Assembly (NCBI GenBank): GCA_023665475.1
Contig: JAMPEB010000007.1
Location: 53,495 to 117,494, forward strand
Length of the DNA stretch: 64,000 bases
DNA from: Lachnoclostridium sp.
GTDB lineage: Bacteria > Bacillota > Clostridia > Lachnospirales > Lachnospiraceae
Direction: 5' to 3'
The notes under the pieces are model-generated. The model had not been told where the DNA came from, did no database searches, and saw only the letters and a list, made by a program, of their open reading frames with translations. The translations under genes and the position numbers were made by a program. Below, piece after piece: positions 27,519 to 36,246 of this stretch (positions are counted from its first letter, which is position 1; every line of letters begins with the position of its first letter).

Positions 27519-29084
27519 ATGACACCTTCAAAAACTTTGAAAAAATGGATAAGCGCTATGAAGCCGGAGTGGAAAACGGCATTTTTCTCGGCATTCCTGA
27601 TAGGGCTGATGATTCATATGCCGGCGCTGGTGTCGGATATTCCCAACCACGACGGGTTGTCCAGCATGTATTTCGATCAGAATATGATTACTTCCGGACG
27701 CTGGTTTTTAACCGTGGCCTGCGGTTTTTCTTCTTATTACACGATTCCCTGGTTTATCGGAATATTGGGACTGTTCTTTCTGTCATGCGCCGCGGTGGCG
27801 TTGACAGAGCTTCTGGAGCTTAAGGATGGTCTGGTGATTGGGCTGATAAGCGGTCTTTTGGCGGCTTTTCCGGCTTTGGCCTCCACTTTCGCTTATGTGT
27901 TTACTTTGGACGGCTACATGATGGGACTGCTTTTGGCGGTGCTGTCCGTGCTCCTTGTGAAAAAATACCGTTACGGATTTTTGGGCGGCGCCCTTTGTCT
28001 GGCGTTCAGCATGGGAATTTATCAGTCTTATCTGCCCTTTGCCATATTGTTAAGCATTTATGCTATTTTGATGTTGTTGATAGAAGAAGGAGAAAGCAGG
28101 CAGAAATTCCGAAAGAGCCTGCAGTACCTTTACATGGGGGCGCTGGGGGCAGTTTTGTATTACCTTATCCTGAACATACTTTTGAAGCTGCAGCATAAGG
28201 AATTGGCTGCTTATCAGGGAATCAACGAGTTGGGCGGGGAAAGTGCGGGAATAGCGGGATTTTCGGAAAAAATAATAGCCATGTACAGGGATTTCGCATC
28301 TTTTACCTTGAAAGGCAATGTACTTTTTCACAATGTATTTTCCTGCGCGGGGCTGGCGGTTCTGACATTGCTGACCCTGCTGACTCTGGTTTGCCTGATT
28401 TGCCGGAAAAAGTGGTGGAAGAATCCCTTTTTTTTCGTTATAATCATTTTGTTGGCGTTAGGCCTTCCGTTGGCCACCAACATTGTGCTGTTTATTTCCC
28501 CCAATGTGACTTATCATCTGCTGATGCGTTATCAATGGGTATTGTATCCTATCCTGATGGCGGCGTTTGTAAGCCGCTACGGTCTGTCGGGAGAGGGCAG
28601 TGCCGCAAGGGAACAGATATTGTCATGGCTGCTTGGCATATCGGTATTTGTTCTGGTATTTTGTTACGGAGTGGCGGATAATATCGGATACTCCAATTTG
28701 CAGAAGCGTTATGAGAAAACCTATGCTTATTGCGTGCGGCTGCTTGACAGGATAGAGCAGACAGAAGGATATTATCAGGGAATTCCCATTGCCATGGTAG
28801 GAGTGGTAGGATATGTGCCATATCCCGAAACGGACATTACGGGAGATGTCACATCGGGAATGATCGGCTTAAACGGCGATTTTCTTTTATACACAGGAAG
28901 TAATTATCAGGAATTTATGAAACATTATCTCGGAGCGACGCTTAATATATTGAGTCCGGAGAAAATGCAGGATATTTACTATTCGGAAGAGTATATTGCC
29001 ATGGAAAGCTTTCCCGCCCAAAGTTCCGTAAAGATAATAGACGGAGTTTTGTGCGTCAAAACCGAGAATGTAGGGCGGGATTAA
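27519..29084 (+). CDS. GtrII-type membrane glucosyltransferase
   Basis: Polytopic protein of 521 residues with about ten helices. The early SDIPNHDGLSSMYFDQN loop (acidic HDG, then GRWF) and the C-terminal soluble part fit the Glucos_trans_II group, GT-C enzymes that move a sugar from a polyprenyl carrier onto a glycan outside the membrane. A GtrB-type partner that would load the carrier is encoded 24 bases downstream, the usual pairing. A second GtrII-like gene lies at 39376 on the other strand. Confidence 0.78.
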   Translation: MTPSKTLKKWISAMKPEWKTAFFSAFLIGLMIHMPALVSDIPNHDGLSSMYFDQNMITSGRWFLTVACGFSSYYTIPWFIGILGLFFLSCAAVALTELLELKDGLVIGLISGLLAAFPALASTFAYVFTLDGYMMGLLLAVLSVLLVKKYRYGFLGGALCLAFSMGIYQSYLPFAILLSIYAILMLLIEEGESRQKFRKSLQYLYMGALGAVLYYLILNILLKLQHKELAAYQGINELGGESAGIAGFSEKIIAMYRDFASFTLKGNVLFHNVFSCAGLAVLTLLTLLTLVCLICRKKWWKNPFFFVIIILLALGLPLATNIVLFISPNVTYHLLMRYQWVLYPILMAAFVSRYGLSGEGSAAREQILSWLLGISVFVLVFCYGVADNIGYSNLQKRYEKTYAYCVRLLDRIEQTEGYYQGIPIAMVGVVGYVPYPETDITGDVTSGMIGLNGDFLLYTGSNYQEFMKHYLGATLNILSPEKMQDIYYSEEYIAMESFPAQSSVKIIDGVLCVKTENVGRD

Positions 29085-29108
29085 TGCTGTTTTGGGGAAG
29101 GAGAACGA

Positions 29109-30062
29109 ATGGCTCTGTTATCAATCATATTGCCGGCTTATAATGAAAAACCGAATATTTCGGAGACGGCGGATGCCTTGTCAAAGCTGTTAGATGAGAA
29201 CCGCATTGATTATGAACTGCTCTTTATCAGTGACGGCTCCACGGACGGCACATTTGAAGAAATTCTCAAAGTATCGGAACAGAATCCCCGTATAAAGGGC
29301 GCGGAGTTTTCCCGTAATTTTGGCAAGGAGGCTGGAATTTTTGCAGGACTGGAGCTGGCGGGAGGAGACGCGGTCATTGTGATGGACTGTGATTTGCAGC
29401 ATCCGCCCGAGGTGATTCCCCGGATGTGGAAGCTTTGGCAGGAAGGCGCGGAGGTGGTGGAAGGAATCAAATCCGACCGCGGTGCGGAAGGATTGGGATA
29501 TAAACTGTCCGCCGGGCTTTTCTATAAATTGATGAGTAAACTGATTCGTATGGATATGAATGCCTCCTCCGATTTTAAGCTGTTGGACAGAAAAGTGGTA
29601 AATGTACTGTTGGAGCTTCCGGAGAGGAATACCTTTTTCCGGGCATTGACTTTTTGGGCGGGTTTTCGCACGCAGAGCGTGTCCTATGAGGTACAGGAGA
29701 GAAAACACGGCAAGAGCAAGTGGTCTTTTATCAGTCTGATGAAATATGCCATTACCAATGCGACTTCCTTCAGCACTCTGCCCTTGCAGATGGTGACGGT
29801 TATGGGGACGGTATCTATTTTGTTCAGCGTGGCGCTGGCGGTTCAAACTATGGTAAAATACCTGAGCGGAATGGCTGTGGAAGGATTTACCACCGTGATT
29901 TTGCTCATCCTGATTATCGGCGGATTCCTGATGCTGAGTTTAGGGATTATAGGACATTACATTGCAAGGATTTATGAGGAAGTAAAAGGCAGGCCCAGGT
30001 ATATCATCAGTAAAACAACCGCAAATTTACCGGATGTTCTGCAAAAGAAGGGGAAAGTGTGA
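29109..30062 (+). CDS. GtrB/DPM1-like polyprenyl-phosphate glycosyltransferase
   Basis: Family 2 glycosyltransferase of 317 residues that links a sugar to undecaprenyl phosphate on the inner face. The LSIILPAYNEKPNI start, the SDGSTDGT nucleotide site, the VIVMDCDLQHPPE metal site, and two C-terminal helices (about 230-252 and 263-287) are all as in GtrB. It should feed the GtrII enzyme just upstream. Its stop codon lies inside hairpin 1 of the downstream RNA element. Confidence 0.88.
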   Translation: MALLSIILPAYNEKPNISETADALSKLLDENRIDYELLFISDGSTDGTFEEILKVSEQNPRIKGAEFSRNFGKEAGIFAGLELAGGDAVIVMDCDLQHPPEVIPRMWKLWQEGAEVVEGIKSDRGAEGLGYKLSAGLFYKLMSKLIRMDMNASSDFKLLDRKVVNVLLELPERNTFFRALTFWAGFRTQSVSYEVQERKHGKSKWSFISLMKYAITNATSFSTLPLQMVTVMGTVSILFSVALAVQTMVKYLSGMAVEGFTTVILLILIIGGFLMLSLGIIGHYIARIYEEVKGRPRYIISKTTANLPDVLQKKGKV

Positions 30063-30190
30063 GAAGAATTTCTAAGGCGCTTGAAGTACAGCACCTAAGA
30101 AATTCTAAATCTCACACTGAAGAATCGCAAGGGAAGCGATTCTTCTCATGGATTGCTTGTGCCGCTGAAGCGGCATGTTCGGAAGTGTGA
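30056..30190 (+). promoter_or_regulatory. Three-hairpin leader RNA element, copy 2
   Basis: Hairpin 1: GTGTGA (30057) with TCACAC (30112), and GAATTTCTAAG (30066) with CTAAGAAATTC (30095), with the same A-A mismatch as copy 1 but a short tip. Hairpin 2: GAAGAATCGC (30119-30128) with GCGATTCTTC (30136-30145). Hairpin 3: TGCCGC (30160) with GCGGCA (30170) around TGAA. The closing AGTGTGA (30184-30190) ends 4 bases before AGGAGG of wecE. Stems 2 and 3 differ from copy 1 by paired changes. Confidence 0.72.
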
Positions 30191-30208
30191 AGATAGGAGG
30201 TATCAAAA

Positions 30209-31336
30209 ATGATTCGTTTTAATATTCCGCCTTATGTATGGACTGCAACCGGTTATATTATGGAGTGCGTCAACAATGAGAAAATCTGCGGAGACGGCGC
30301 TTATACCAAAAAATGTAATGAGTGGCTGGAACAGCGGATGGGAGCGGCAAAATGCCTTCTCACCACATCCTGTACCCATGCGACGGAGCTTGCGGCGTTA
30401 TTGTGTGACATAAAAGAGGGGGATGAGGTGATCATGCCCTCCTACACATTTGTATCCACTGCCAACGCTTTTGTGTTGAGGGGGGCGGTGCCGGTGTTTG
30501 TGGATATCAGACCCGACACCATGAACATAGATGAAAAACTGATTGAGAGCGCGGTAACGGAAAAAACCAAAGCTATCGCCCCCGTGCATTATGCGGGAGT
30601 TTCCTGTGAGATGGACACCATCATGGATATTGCCGCAAGATATCATTTGAAGGTGATTGAGGATGCGGCACAGGGGGTTCTGTCTACTTACAAAGGCAAA
30701 CCCTTGGGCACCATCGGCGATTTTGGGTGCTACAGCTTCCATGAGACGAAAAATTACAGCATGGGGGAGGGCGGCGCACTATTGATTCGCGACCCAAAGG
30801 ATATTGAAGATGCGGAAATTATCCGTGAAAAGGGTACGAACCGCAGTAAATTTTACAGGGGACAAATTGACAAATATACCTGGGTGAATGCCGGTTCCTC
30901 CTATCTGCCCAGTGATATGAACGCGGCGTATCTCTATGCCCAGCTTGAAATAGCAGATGTTATTAATGAGGCGAGGCTCACCGTCTGGAATCATTATTAT
31001 GAGAGACTGAAACCCCTGAAGGAAGCCGGAAGAATTGAGCTTCCCGTGATTCCCGAGGGCTGTGTGCACAATGCCCATATGTTTTATCTGAAGGCAAAGG
31101 ATTTGGAGGAGAGGACGGCGTTTATCCGTTACATGAAGGAAAACGAGATTCTTTGCGTGTTTCACTATATCCCTCTGCACTCGGCTCCGGCGGGCCAAAG
31201 ATTCGGAAGGTTCCATGGGGAGGACCGCTATACAACGGCTGAGAGTGAGCGGTTGGCAAGGCTCCCCCTGTATTACGGCCTTGAGGAGGATAAGGTGGAC
31301 TATATTTGCGATAAGATTTGGGAGTTTTTTCAATGA
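30209..31336 (+). CDS. wecE: dTDP-4-amino-4,6-dideoxygalactose transaminase (WecE/RffA family)
   Basis: PLP aminotransferase of 375 residues that would turn dTDP-4-keto-6-deoxyglucose into dTDP-4-amino-4,6-dideoxygalactose. Similarity to enterobacterial WecE runs end to end: CGDGAYTKKCNEWL, VIMPSYTFVSTANAF, SFHETKNYS with PLP lysine 181, and VFHYIPLHSAPAG. AGGAGG lies 8 bases before the ATG. Its substrate can be made by the RmlA and RmlB enzymes encoded 14 kb downstream, so the glycan probably contains an aminodeoxy sugar. Confidence 0.9.
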   Translation: MIRFNIPPYVWTATGYIMECVNNEKICGDGAYTKKCNEWLEQRMGAAKCLLTTSCTHATELAALLCDIKEGDEVIMPSYTFVSTANAFVLRGAVPVFVDIRPDTMNIDEKLIESAVTEKTKAIAPVHYAGVSCEMDTIMDIAARYHLKVIEDAAQGVLSTYKGKPLGTIGDFGCYSFHETKNYSMGEGGALLIRDPKDIEDAEIIREKGTNRSKFYRGQIDKYTWVNAGSSYLPSDMNAAYLYAQLEIADVINEARLTVWNHYYERLKPLKEAGRIELPVIPEGCVHNAHMFYLKAKDLEERTAFIRYMKENEILCVFHYIPLHSAPAGQRFGRFHGEDRYTTAESERLARLPLYYGLEEDKVDYICDKIWEFFQ

Positions 31337-32721
31337 AAAGGGTGAAAAAACATCTTTCTGCCATAATTGGCACTGCCATAATTGGCAGGATGCTTTTCAT
31401 AGGATTTAGCGTGCAGATTGCGATGGGACTATGCTGGATGCTCTGTAATTTCGGCGCAAGACAGAACTTTGCCTTGCAAAGCATGCGTAGCGACGGATTT
31501 TTGTATCCCGTCCTGTTGGGAATTGCGCCCCATTACTGTGTGGTGTATCTGCTGCAGGCGGCGGTGGCGTTATGGGCGGGATATGTCTTTTTAAAGAGTA
31601 TACGCCCTTCTCTTTTTTGGAATATCTGGGGCAGTCTGGTCATTTTTACGGTTCCCATGGGGATGCAGTGTCATCTGGCGCTTTTGCCGGATTCCCTGAT
31701 AAGCTCCCTGATGTTGGTGGAGTGCGGGCTTTTTTGGAAGGCGGTGACAGCAGTACCGCCGGCGGAAGCCTGCGATATGCGGGGGTATGAAGACAAAAAG
31801 CATCGGACAGTTCTCTTTGCGGAAATGGCGGTGTGCTGGTCATGTCTTGCTTTTTTGGATGAAACCTATCTCTGGCTCGGGGGGATTCTGCCGCTTTTGC
31901 TGCTCCTTGTTACGGTTTGTGGCAGGGAGCGTTTTCGGTTCATTCCTCTGCTTCTTTTGTTTTGCGCTTTTGCCGGCATCATTTGCGGGGCGTATGATTT
32001 AGCAAGGATGACAGGGGGATATGAAGGAGAGTCGAAGCGTGTATCGGAGATGCTGTGTAAGCGTTTCGTCTGGTCCACCATATTGAAAGAGTGGGGAGAT
32101 TGGCCCACGGAGCTGACAGATTGTGTGGAAGGTTCCGTCATAATGAACGCCTCTTTTTATTCGGATGGTTTTGATATGGAGTTAAAGCCTGCGCTTTCCG
32201 AGGTTTTAAGTCAGGAAGAGATGGACGCGCTTTTTGTGGATTTGGCGAAGAAAGCATGGAGCGTTTATCCGAAGCGGATTACACTGGAATGCGGCTGGGA
32301 TTTGGCGGGTTATGTCTTTTCCCCTACGATTACGGGACTGATGCTGGAAGGGCGGGGCTATATGTCTTATTGCCTGCGAAACTACGATATTATGAGCAGG
32401 ACGGCTCCGAAGCTTACAAAGTATTATATGAATTATGGCTGCTACTGGTTTGGTATAGCTTTCCTTCTTGCGGTGTTTGTGGAAATCGGTTCCGGCTTTT
32501 ACGCGGATAGGGCGGCGTCCAAAAGGAAATGGGGATGTCTGGCGGCATATGCCGTCACCTGTGGATGTGTGGCACTGTGGTATACGGCGCAGGGAGCGGG
32601 AATGATGGATTATAAGCGGACGGTATTTATAACAGGTTTATGGCTCGTATGGCAGATACAAAAGACACAGACGGTAGCGGGGTATATAAATGATGGAACG
32701 GAAAGGGAAAAAACTGTATAA
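31333..32721 (+). CDS. Polytopic membrane protein, unknown (GT-C-like)
   Basis: Protein of about 462 residues with eight to nine predicted helices and a large loop between about residues 225 and 345. The ATG at 31333 overlaps the wecE stop (ATGA), so it is coupled to it. I recognise no family. Position and layout, many helices with acidic residues in external loops, suggest a GT-C transferase or an accessory to one. The product end overlaps the next gene by 32 bases. Confidence 0.62.
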   Translation: MKRVKKHLSAIIGTAIIGRMLFIGFSVQIAMGLCWMLCNFGARQNFALQSMRSDGFLYPVLLGIAPHYCVVYLLQAAVALWAGYVFLKSIRPSLFWNIWGSLVIFTVPMGMQCHLALLPDSLISSLMLVECGLFWKAVTAVPPAEACDMRGYEDKKHRTVLFAEMAVCWSCLAFLDETYLWLGGILPLLLLLVTVCGRERFRFIPLLLLFCAFAGIICGAYDLARMTGGYEGESKRVSEMLCKRFVWSTILKEWGDWPTELTDCVEGSVIMNASFYSDGFDMELKPALSEVLSQEEMDALFVDLAKKAWSVYPKRITLECGWDLAGYVFSPTITGLMLEGRGYMSYCLRNYDIMSRTAPKLTKYYMNYGCYWFGIAFLLAVFVEIGSGFYADRAASKRKWGCLAAYAVTCGCVALWYTAQGAGMMDYKRTVFITGLWLVWQIQKTQTVAGYINDGTEREKTV

Positions 32722-34441
32722 CCTCCCCTTTTTCATAGGTTTATTGACAATCTTTGCCACGGTGCTTCCCTATCTTATTTTGGGACAGGACGCCATTGTA
32801 ACCTACCATGACCAACTGGATGGGGAGTTGATTGCCTACAGGCTTCAGGCAAAACACCTATTTGACGGGGGAGCGCTGCCGGAATTTTTGGGCGGCGCCT
32901 CCAAGACGGCGTTAGTGCCTCCTGCGCCTGCCTGTGTGCTGCTGTTTTTGTGGGGGGACGGATTGACGGGACTGGCAGTCATGCAGCTTCTCGGAAGCCT
33001 TTGTGGATACTTGGGAATGTATCTTTTAGTAAAGCGGCAGACAAAAATGCCTTTTCTGGGAATGATTATGGGCATTTTGTACGGGTATCTTCCTTTTTTG
33101 CCGGTTTACGGACTGACCCAGTATGGTCTGCCCTTACTGCTGTTTTGTATCTTAGAGGCGGAAGAGGGAAAGCATCGGCTGCTGGCTTTTCTTTACGGGG
33201 CTTTCTTTGCGCTGAATTCTTCTTTGGTGCTGGCGGGTTTTGCGGTGCTGGGCGTTATGGCGTTTTGGATGCTTATCCGGTATCTGTGGAAAAAAAGAGC
33301 GGCGGCTCTCAAAAATTGTCTTGCTATGTGGCTGATGATGCTTGGCATCTATGTGATAGAAAATATCCGGCTGTTTGCCCAGATGCTGGGACGGGGCAGT
33401 CTTTCCCACAAGGCGGAATATCAGCTTGTGCCGGAAAATATTTTCAGCAGCTTTTGGAATGCCTTTTGGCAGGGAGGGCAGCACAGTGAGGATTTTCACA
33501 ATATCTTTTTGGGATTCACGGTGCTTGTGGCGGTCTTTGCCCTGATTTGGCTCTATAGACAGCCCAAAGTCCGGAAGCGGGCGGATGGCGGGAACCTTTT
33601 GTCCCAGCTTAAAGTAATGGGAATTTGTACAGGCTGTAATGCCCTGTTTGCCATGGCGGCTGCCCTGTGGAACGGAGACGGGGGGATCTTTTTGCGGAGT
33701 CATATGCAGGCATTGGGAGCTTTTCAAATGGAACGCTTTTTGTGGCTTGCTCCCTGCCTTTGGTATTTATCCTTTGGTTGCAGTCTCGGGATTCTGGCGG
33801 CTCTCTGGAAGCAGGGACTTAAGGGCAGTGTGGGCGTATTGGCGCTCTGCGGAGCCGTAACCCTGTGCGGAACCGGCTGGCAAGTGTTCCTTTCCGGCGA
33901 TTTAAAGCCCAATCTTCAAAAAATGATAAATCCTGACTACGAGCTTATGAGTTACCGGGATTATTATGCCATTGGGGTATTGTCACAGGTGGAAGATTTT
34001 TTGGAGGAAAGGGAGGGCGTGTCCAAGGAAGAATACAGGGTGGTTAGTCTGGGAATTGACCCGGCTGCGGCGTTGTACCATGGATTTTATTGTTTGGACG
34101 GTTATTCCAACAATTATTCCCTCGACTATAAGCATATGTTCCGAAAGGCGGTTTTGCCGGAACTTGCAAAAAGTGAGTATCTGACGGATTATTTCGATCA
34201 TTGGGGGAACCGCTGTTATCTTTTCAGTGCGGAATGTCCCGGTTACTATACCGTAGAAAAAGGCGGTTTCTATTTTAGCGATTATGAAGTAAACACACAG
34301 GCTTTGCGGGAGATGGGAGGAAAGTATCTGTTCTCCGCAGCCTATATTGCAAATGCCGGGGAACAGGGGCTTACCCTTTTAAGGGAGGAAGCTTTTGAAA
34401 CCGAGGACAGCTATTATCGGATATTTGTATATCAGTTTTAG
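32690..34441 (+). CDS. Polytopic membrane protein resembling DUF6044/YkoS
   Basis: Protein of 583 residues with about 12 helices and a soluble C-terminal domain of around 170 residues. The stretch YHDQLDGELIAYRL after the first helix and the C-terminal LYHGFYCLDGYSNNYSLDYK and FDHWGNRCYLFSAE segments resemble the Bacillus YkoS-type DUF6044 family. The function is unknown; a GT-C fold and a role in adding sugars outside the cell are likely but unproven. It overlaps both neighbours closely. Confidence 0.68.
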   Translation: MMERKGKKLYNLPFFIGLLTIFATVLPYLILGQDAIVTYHDQLDGELIAYRLQAKHLFDGGALPEFLGGASKTALVPPAPACVLLFLWGDGLTGLAVMQLLGSLCGYLGMYLLVKRQTKMPFLGMIMGILYGYLPFLPVYGLTQYGLPLLLFCILEAEEGKHRLLAFLYGAFFALNSSLVLAGFAVLGVMAFWMLIRYLWKKRAAALKNCLAMWLMMLGIYVIENIRLFAQMLGRGSLSHKAEYQLVPENIFSSFWNAFWQGGQHSEDFHNIFLGFTVLVAVFALIWLYRQPKVRKRADGGNLLSQLKVMGICTGCNALFAMAAALWNGDGGIFLRSHMQALGAFQMERFLWLAPCLWYLSFGCSLGILAALWKQGLKGSVGVLALCGAVTLCGTGWQVFLSGDLKPNLQKMINPDYELMSYRDYYAIGVLSQVEDFLEEREGVSKEEYRVVSLGIDPAAALYHGFYCLDGYSNNYSLDYKHMFRKAVLPELAKSEYLTDYFDHWGNRCYLFSAECPGYYTVEKGGFYFSDYEVNTQALREMGGKYLFSAAYIANAGEQGLTLLREEAFETEDSYYRIFVYQF

Positions 34442-34450
34442 GCGGTGTGC

Positions 34451-36214
34451 ATGGGAGAGAAACGGATAGTCATTCAGGAAAAAATCAAAAAGAATCTGCC
34501 GGAATTTCTGACAGTTTTGCTGTGTCTGGTGATTTTGGGCGCGGGCGTGTGTCAAAAACAGGGCTATCACATGGATGAGCTTCTCAGTTTTGAGCTCGCC
34601 AATGCCCGTTTTACGCCATGGATTGTGCCGACCCAGCCTCAGGGACGGCTGGAAAAATTTGTCCGAAATGAAATCGAGGCGGATACTTTCAAAGAAGCGG
34701 CGGGAAATCTGATAACTACCATACAGGATGTGCTGCAGAACGGAGGAAGCAGCAAGATGCTTTCTTATCGTGCGGATGTTTATGAGGAACCTGTATGGAT
34801 TACGGGGCAGCAGTTTCGGGATTATATTACGGTGGGGGAGAAGGACGCTTTTAACTATTTATCCGTGTATTTTAATGTAAAAGACGACAATCACCCGCCC
34901 CTTCATTTTATGCTGTTACACACCATGTCGTCCCTCTTCCGGGGAAAAATCAGTCCCATGCTCGGATGCAGCATTAATCTGGCGGCATTGGCAGGCATTC
35001 TGATATTACTTATGGGATTGGGCAGGCGTTTTGGCAGAGAGCTGGGGTACAGCGAAGGGGCAGGGCGTCTTCTGGGGATAATGGCAGCGCTTTGTTTTGG
35101 GCTGTCCGCGGGCGCAATGGCGATGACCCTGTTAATTCGCATGTACGCGCTGCTTGCTTTTTTCTGTACCGCGCTATTTTATGTTCATGTGAAAAAGTGG
35201 CAGGAGGATGACTTTGGGGGACATAACAAATGGCTTATTTTTGTGACGGCGGCAGGCTTTTGGACACAGTATTTCTTTTTGTTCTATTGCCTGTGTCTGG
35301 CGGCGGTAACCGCGGCGGCGCTCTTGCGGCATAAAAAGTACCGGGAGCTGGGGAAGTATGTATGTTCCATGGTAATTGCCGGGGTCGTGGGTGTAGCGGT
35401 ATTCCCCTTTGCCATATCCGATGTGTTTTCCAGCGGAAGGGGTGTGGAAGCGCTGGACAATCTGTCCAAAGGGTTTGCGGGATATGGGGAGAGAATTATG
35501 ACTTTCCTGCGCATTCTTGCAGACAAAACCTTTGGGGACTTATTCTGGTTTCTGCTTTTGCTGTTATCGGGATGTCTGTTTGTATGGATATGGGGGATTT
35601 TTGCCAAAAGAAGAGTTCAAAAGGCGGAAAAGACAGTTTTTTGGATGCTCCTTTTGCCGGTGGCAGGATATTTCCTGCTGGCGGCGAGAATGTCTCCTTA
35701 TCTGGTGGACAGATATATGATGCCGTTGTTTGCCTTTGTGGTCTTCGGCGGAGCCCTTATCCTTATGTATGTGCTGAAATGCGCGGCAAAAGCCTCCGGT
35801 GTTTGGCGGCGGCTCATCCATCTGTGTATCTGGTTTCTGCTGTTTGTCCAGATGACAGGTTTTTTGCGGTATGACGGAGCCTATCTGTATACCGGGTATG
35901 CCCTGCAGGAAAGTATGGCGGAGGAAAATGCCGACTGTCCCTGTATCTGTGTGTATGAGGGCGTGGGATACTATGAGAATCTGGTGGAGTTTATGCATTA
36001 TGAGAAAACCCTGTTGGTAAAGCCTAAGGAGCTTGCGGACAGGAAGGACAGGGAATCGATAACCTCTTTGGATAAAGTGGTGCTTTTGGTCAAACCCGGG
36101 GTGGATTTCGCGGAGACGGCACGCACTATGGAGGGATATGGTTTTACTCTGGAAGAAATACTGTGGAGGGACGGGGTACATGGGGATACCGCGGGAATAT
36201 TTGCAAACAGATGA
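34451..36214 (+). CDS. GT-C / PMT-like membrane glycosyltransferase
   Basis: Membrane protein of about 587 residues with 11-12 helices. The first external loop starts YHMDELLSFE, with the Asp-Glu pair typical of dolichyl- or polyprenyl-phosphate-sugar transferases (GT39/ArnT group). A later DDNHPPLHFMLLH matches the HPPL motif of that group. Donor and acceptor are unknown. It lies 9 bases after the DUF6044-like gene in a run of co-directional membrane transferase genes. Confidence 0.75.
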   Translation: MGEKRIVIQEKIKKNLPEFLTVLLCLVILGAGVCQKQGYHMDELLSFELANARFTPWIVPTQPQGRLEKFVRNEIEADTFKEAAGNLITTIQDVLQNGGSSKMLSYRADVYEEPVWITGQQFRDYITVGEKDAFNYLSVYFNVKDDNHPPLHFMLLHTMSSLFRGKISPMLGCSINLAALAGILILLMGLGRRFGRELGYSEGAGRLLGIMAALCFGLSAGAMAMTLLIRMYALLAFFCTALFYVHVKKWQEDDFGGHNKWLIFVTAAGFWTQYFFLFYCLCLAAVTAAALLRHKKYRELGKYVCSMVIAGVVGVAVFPFAISDVFSSGRGVEALDNLSKGFAGYGERIMTFLRILADKTFGDLFWFLLLLLSGCLFVWIWGIFAKRRVQKAEKTVFWMLLLPVAGYFLLAARMSPYLVDRYMMPLFAFVVFGGALILMYVLKCAAKASGVWRRLIHLCIWFLLFVQMTGFLRYDGAYLYTGYALQESMAEENADCPCICVYEGVGYYENLVEFMHYEKTLLVKPKELADRKDRESITSLDKVVLLVKPGVDFAETARTMEGYGFTLEEILWRDGVHGDTAGIFANR

Positions 36215-36246
36215 AGAGGAAGGCTTGAAAGAAAGGGGGCAGAGGT

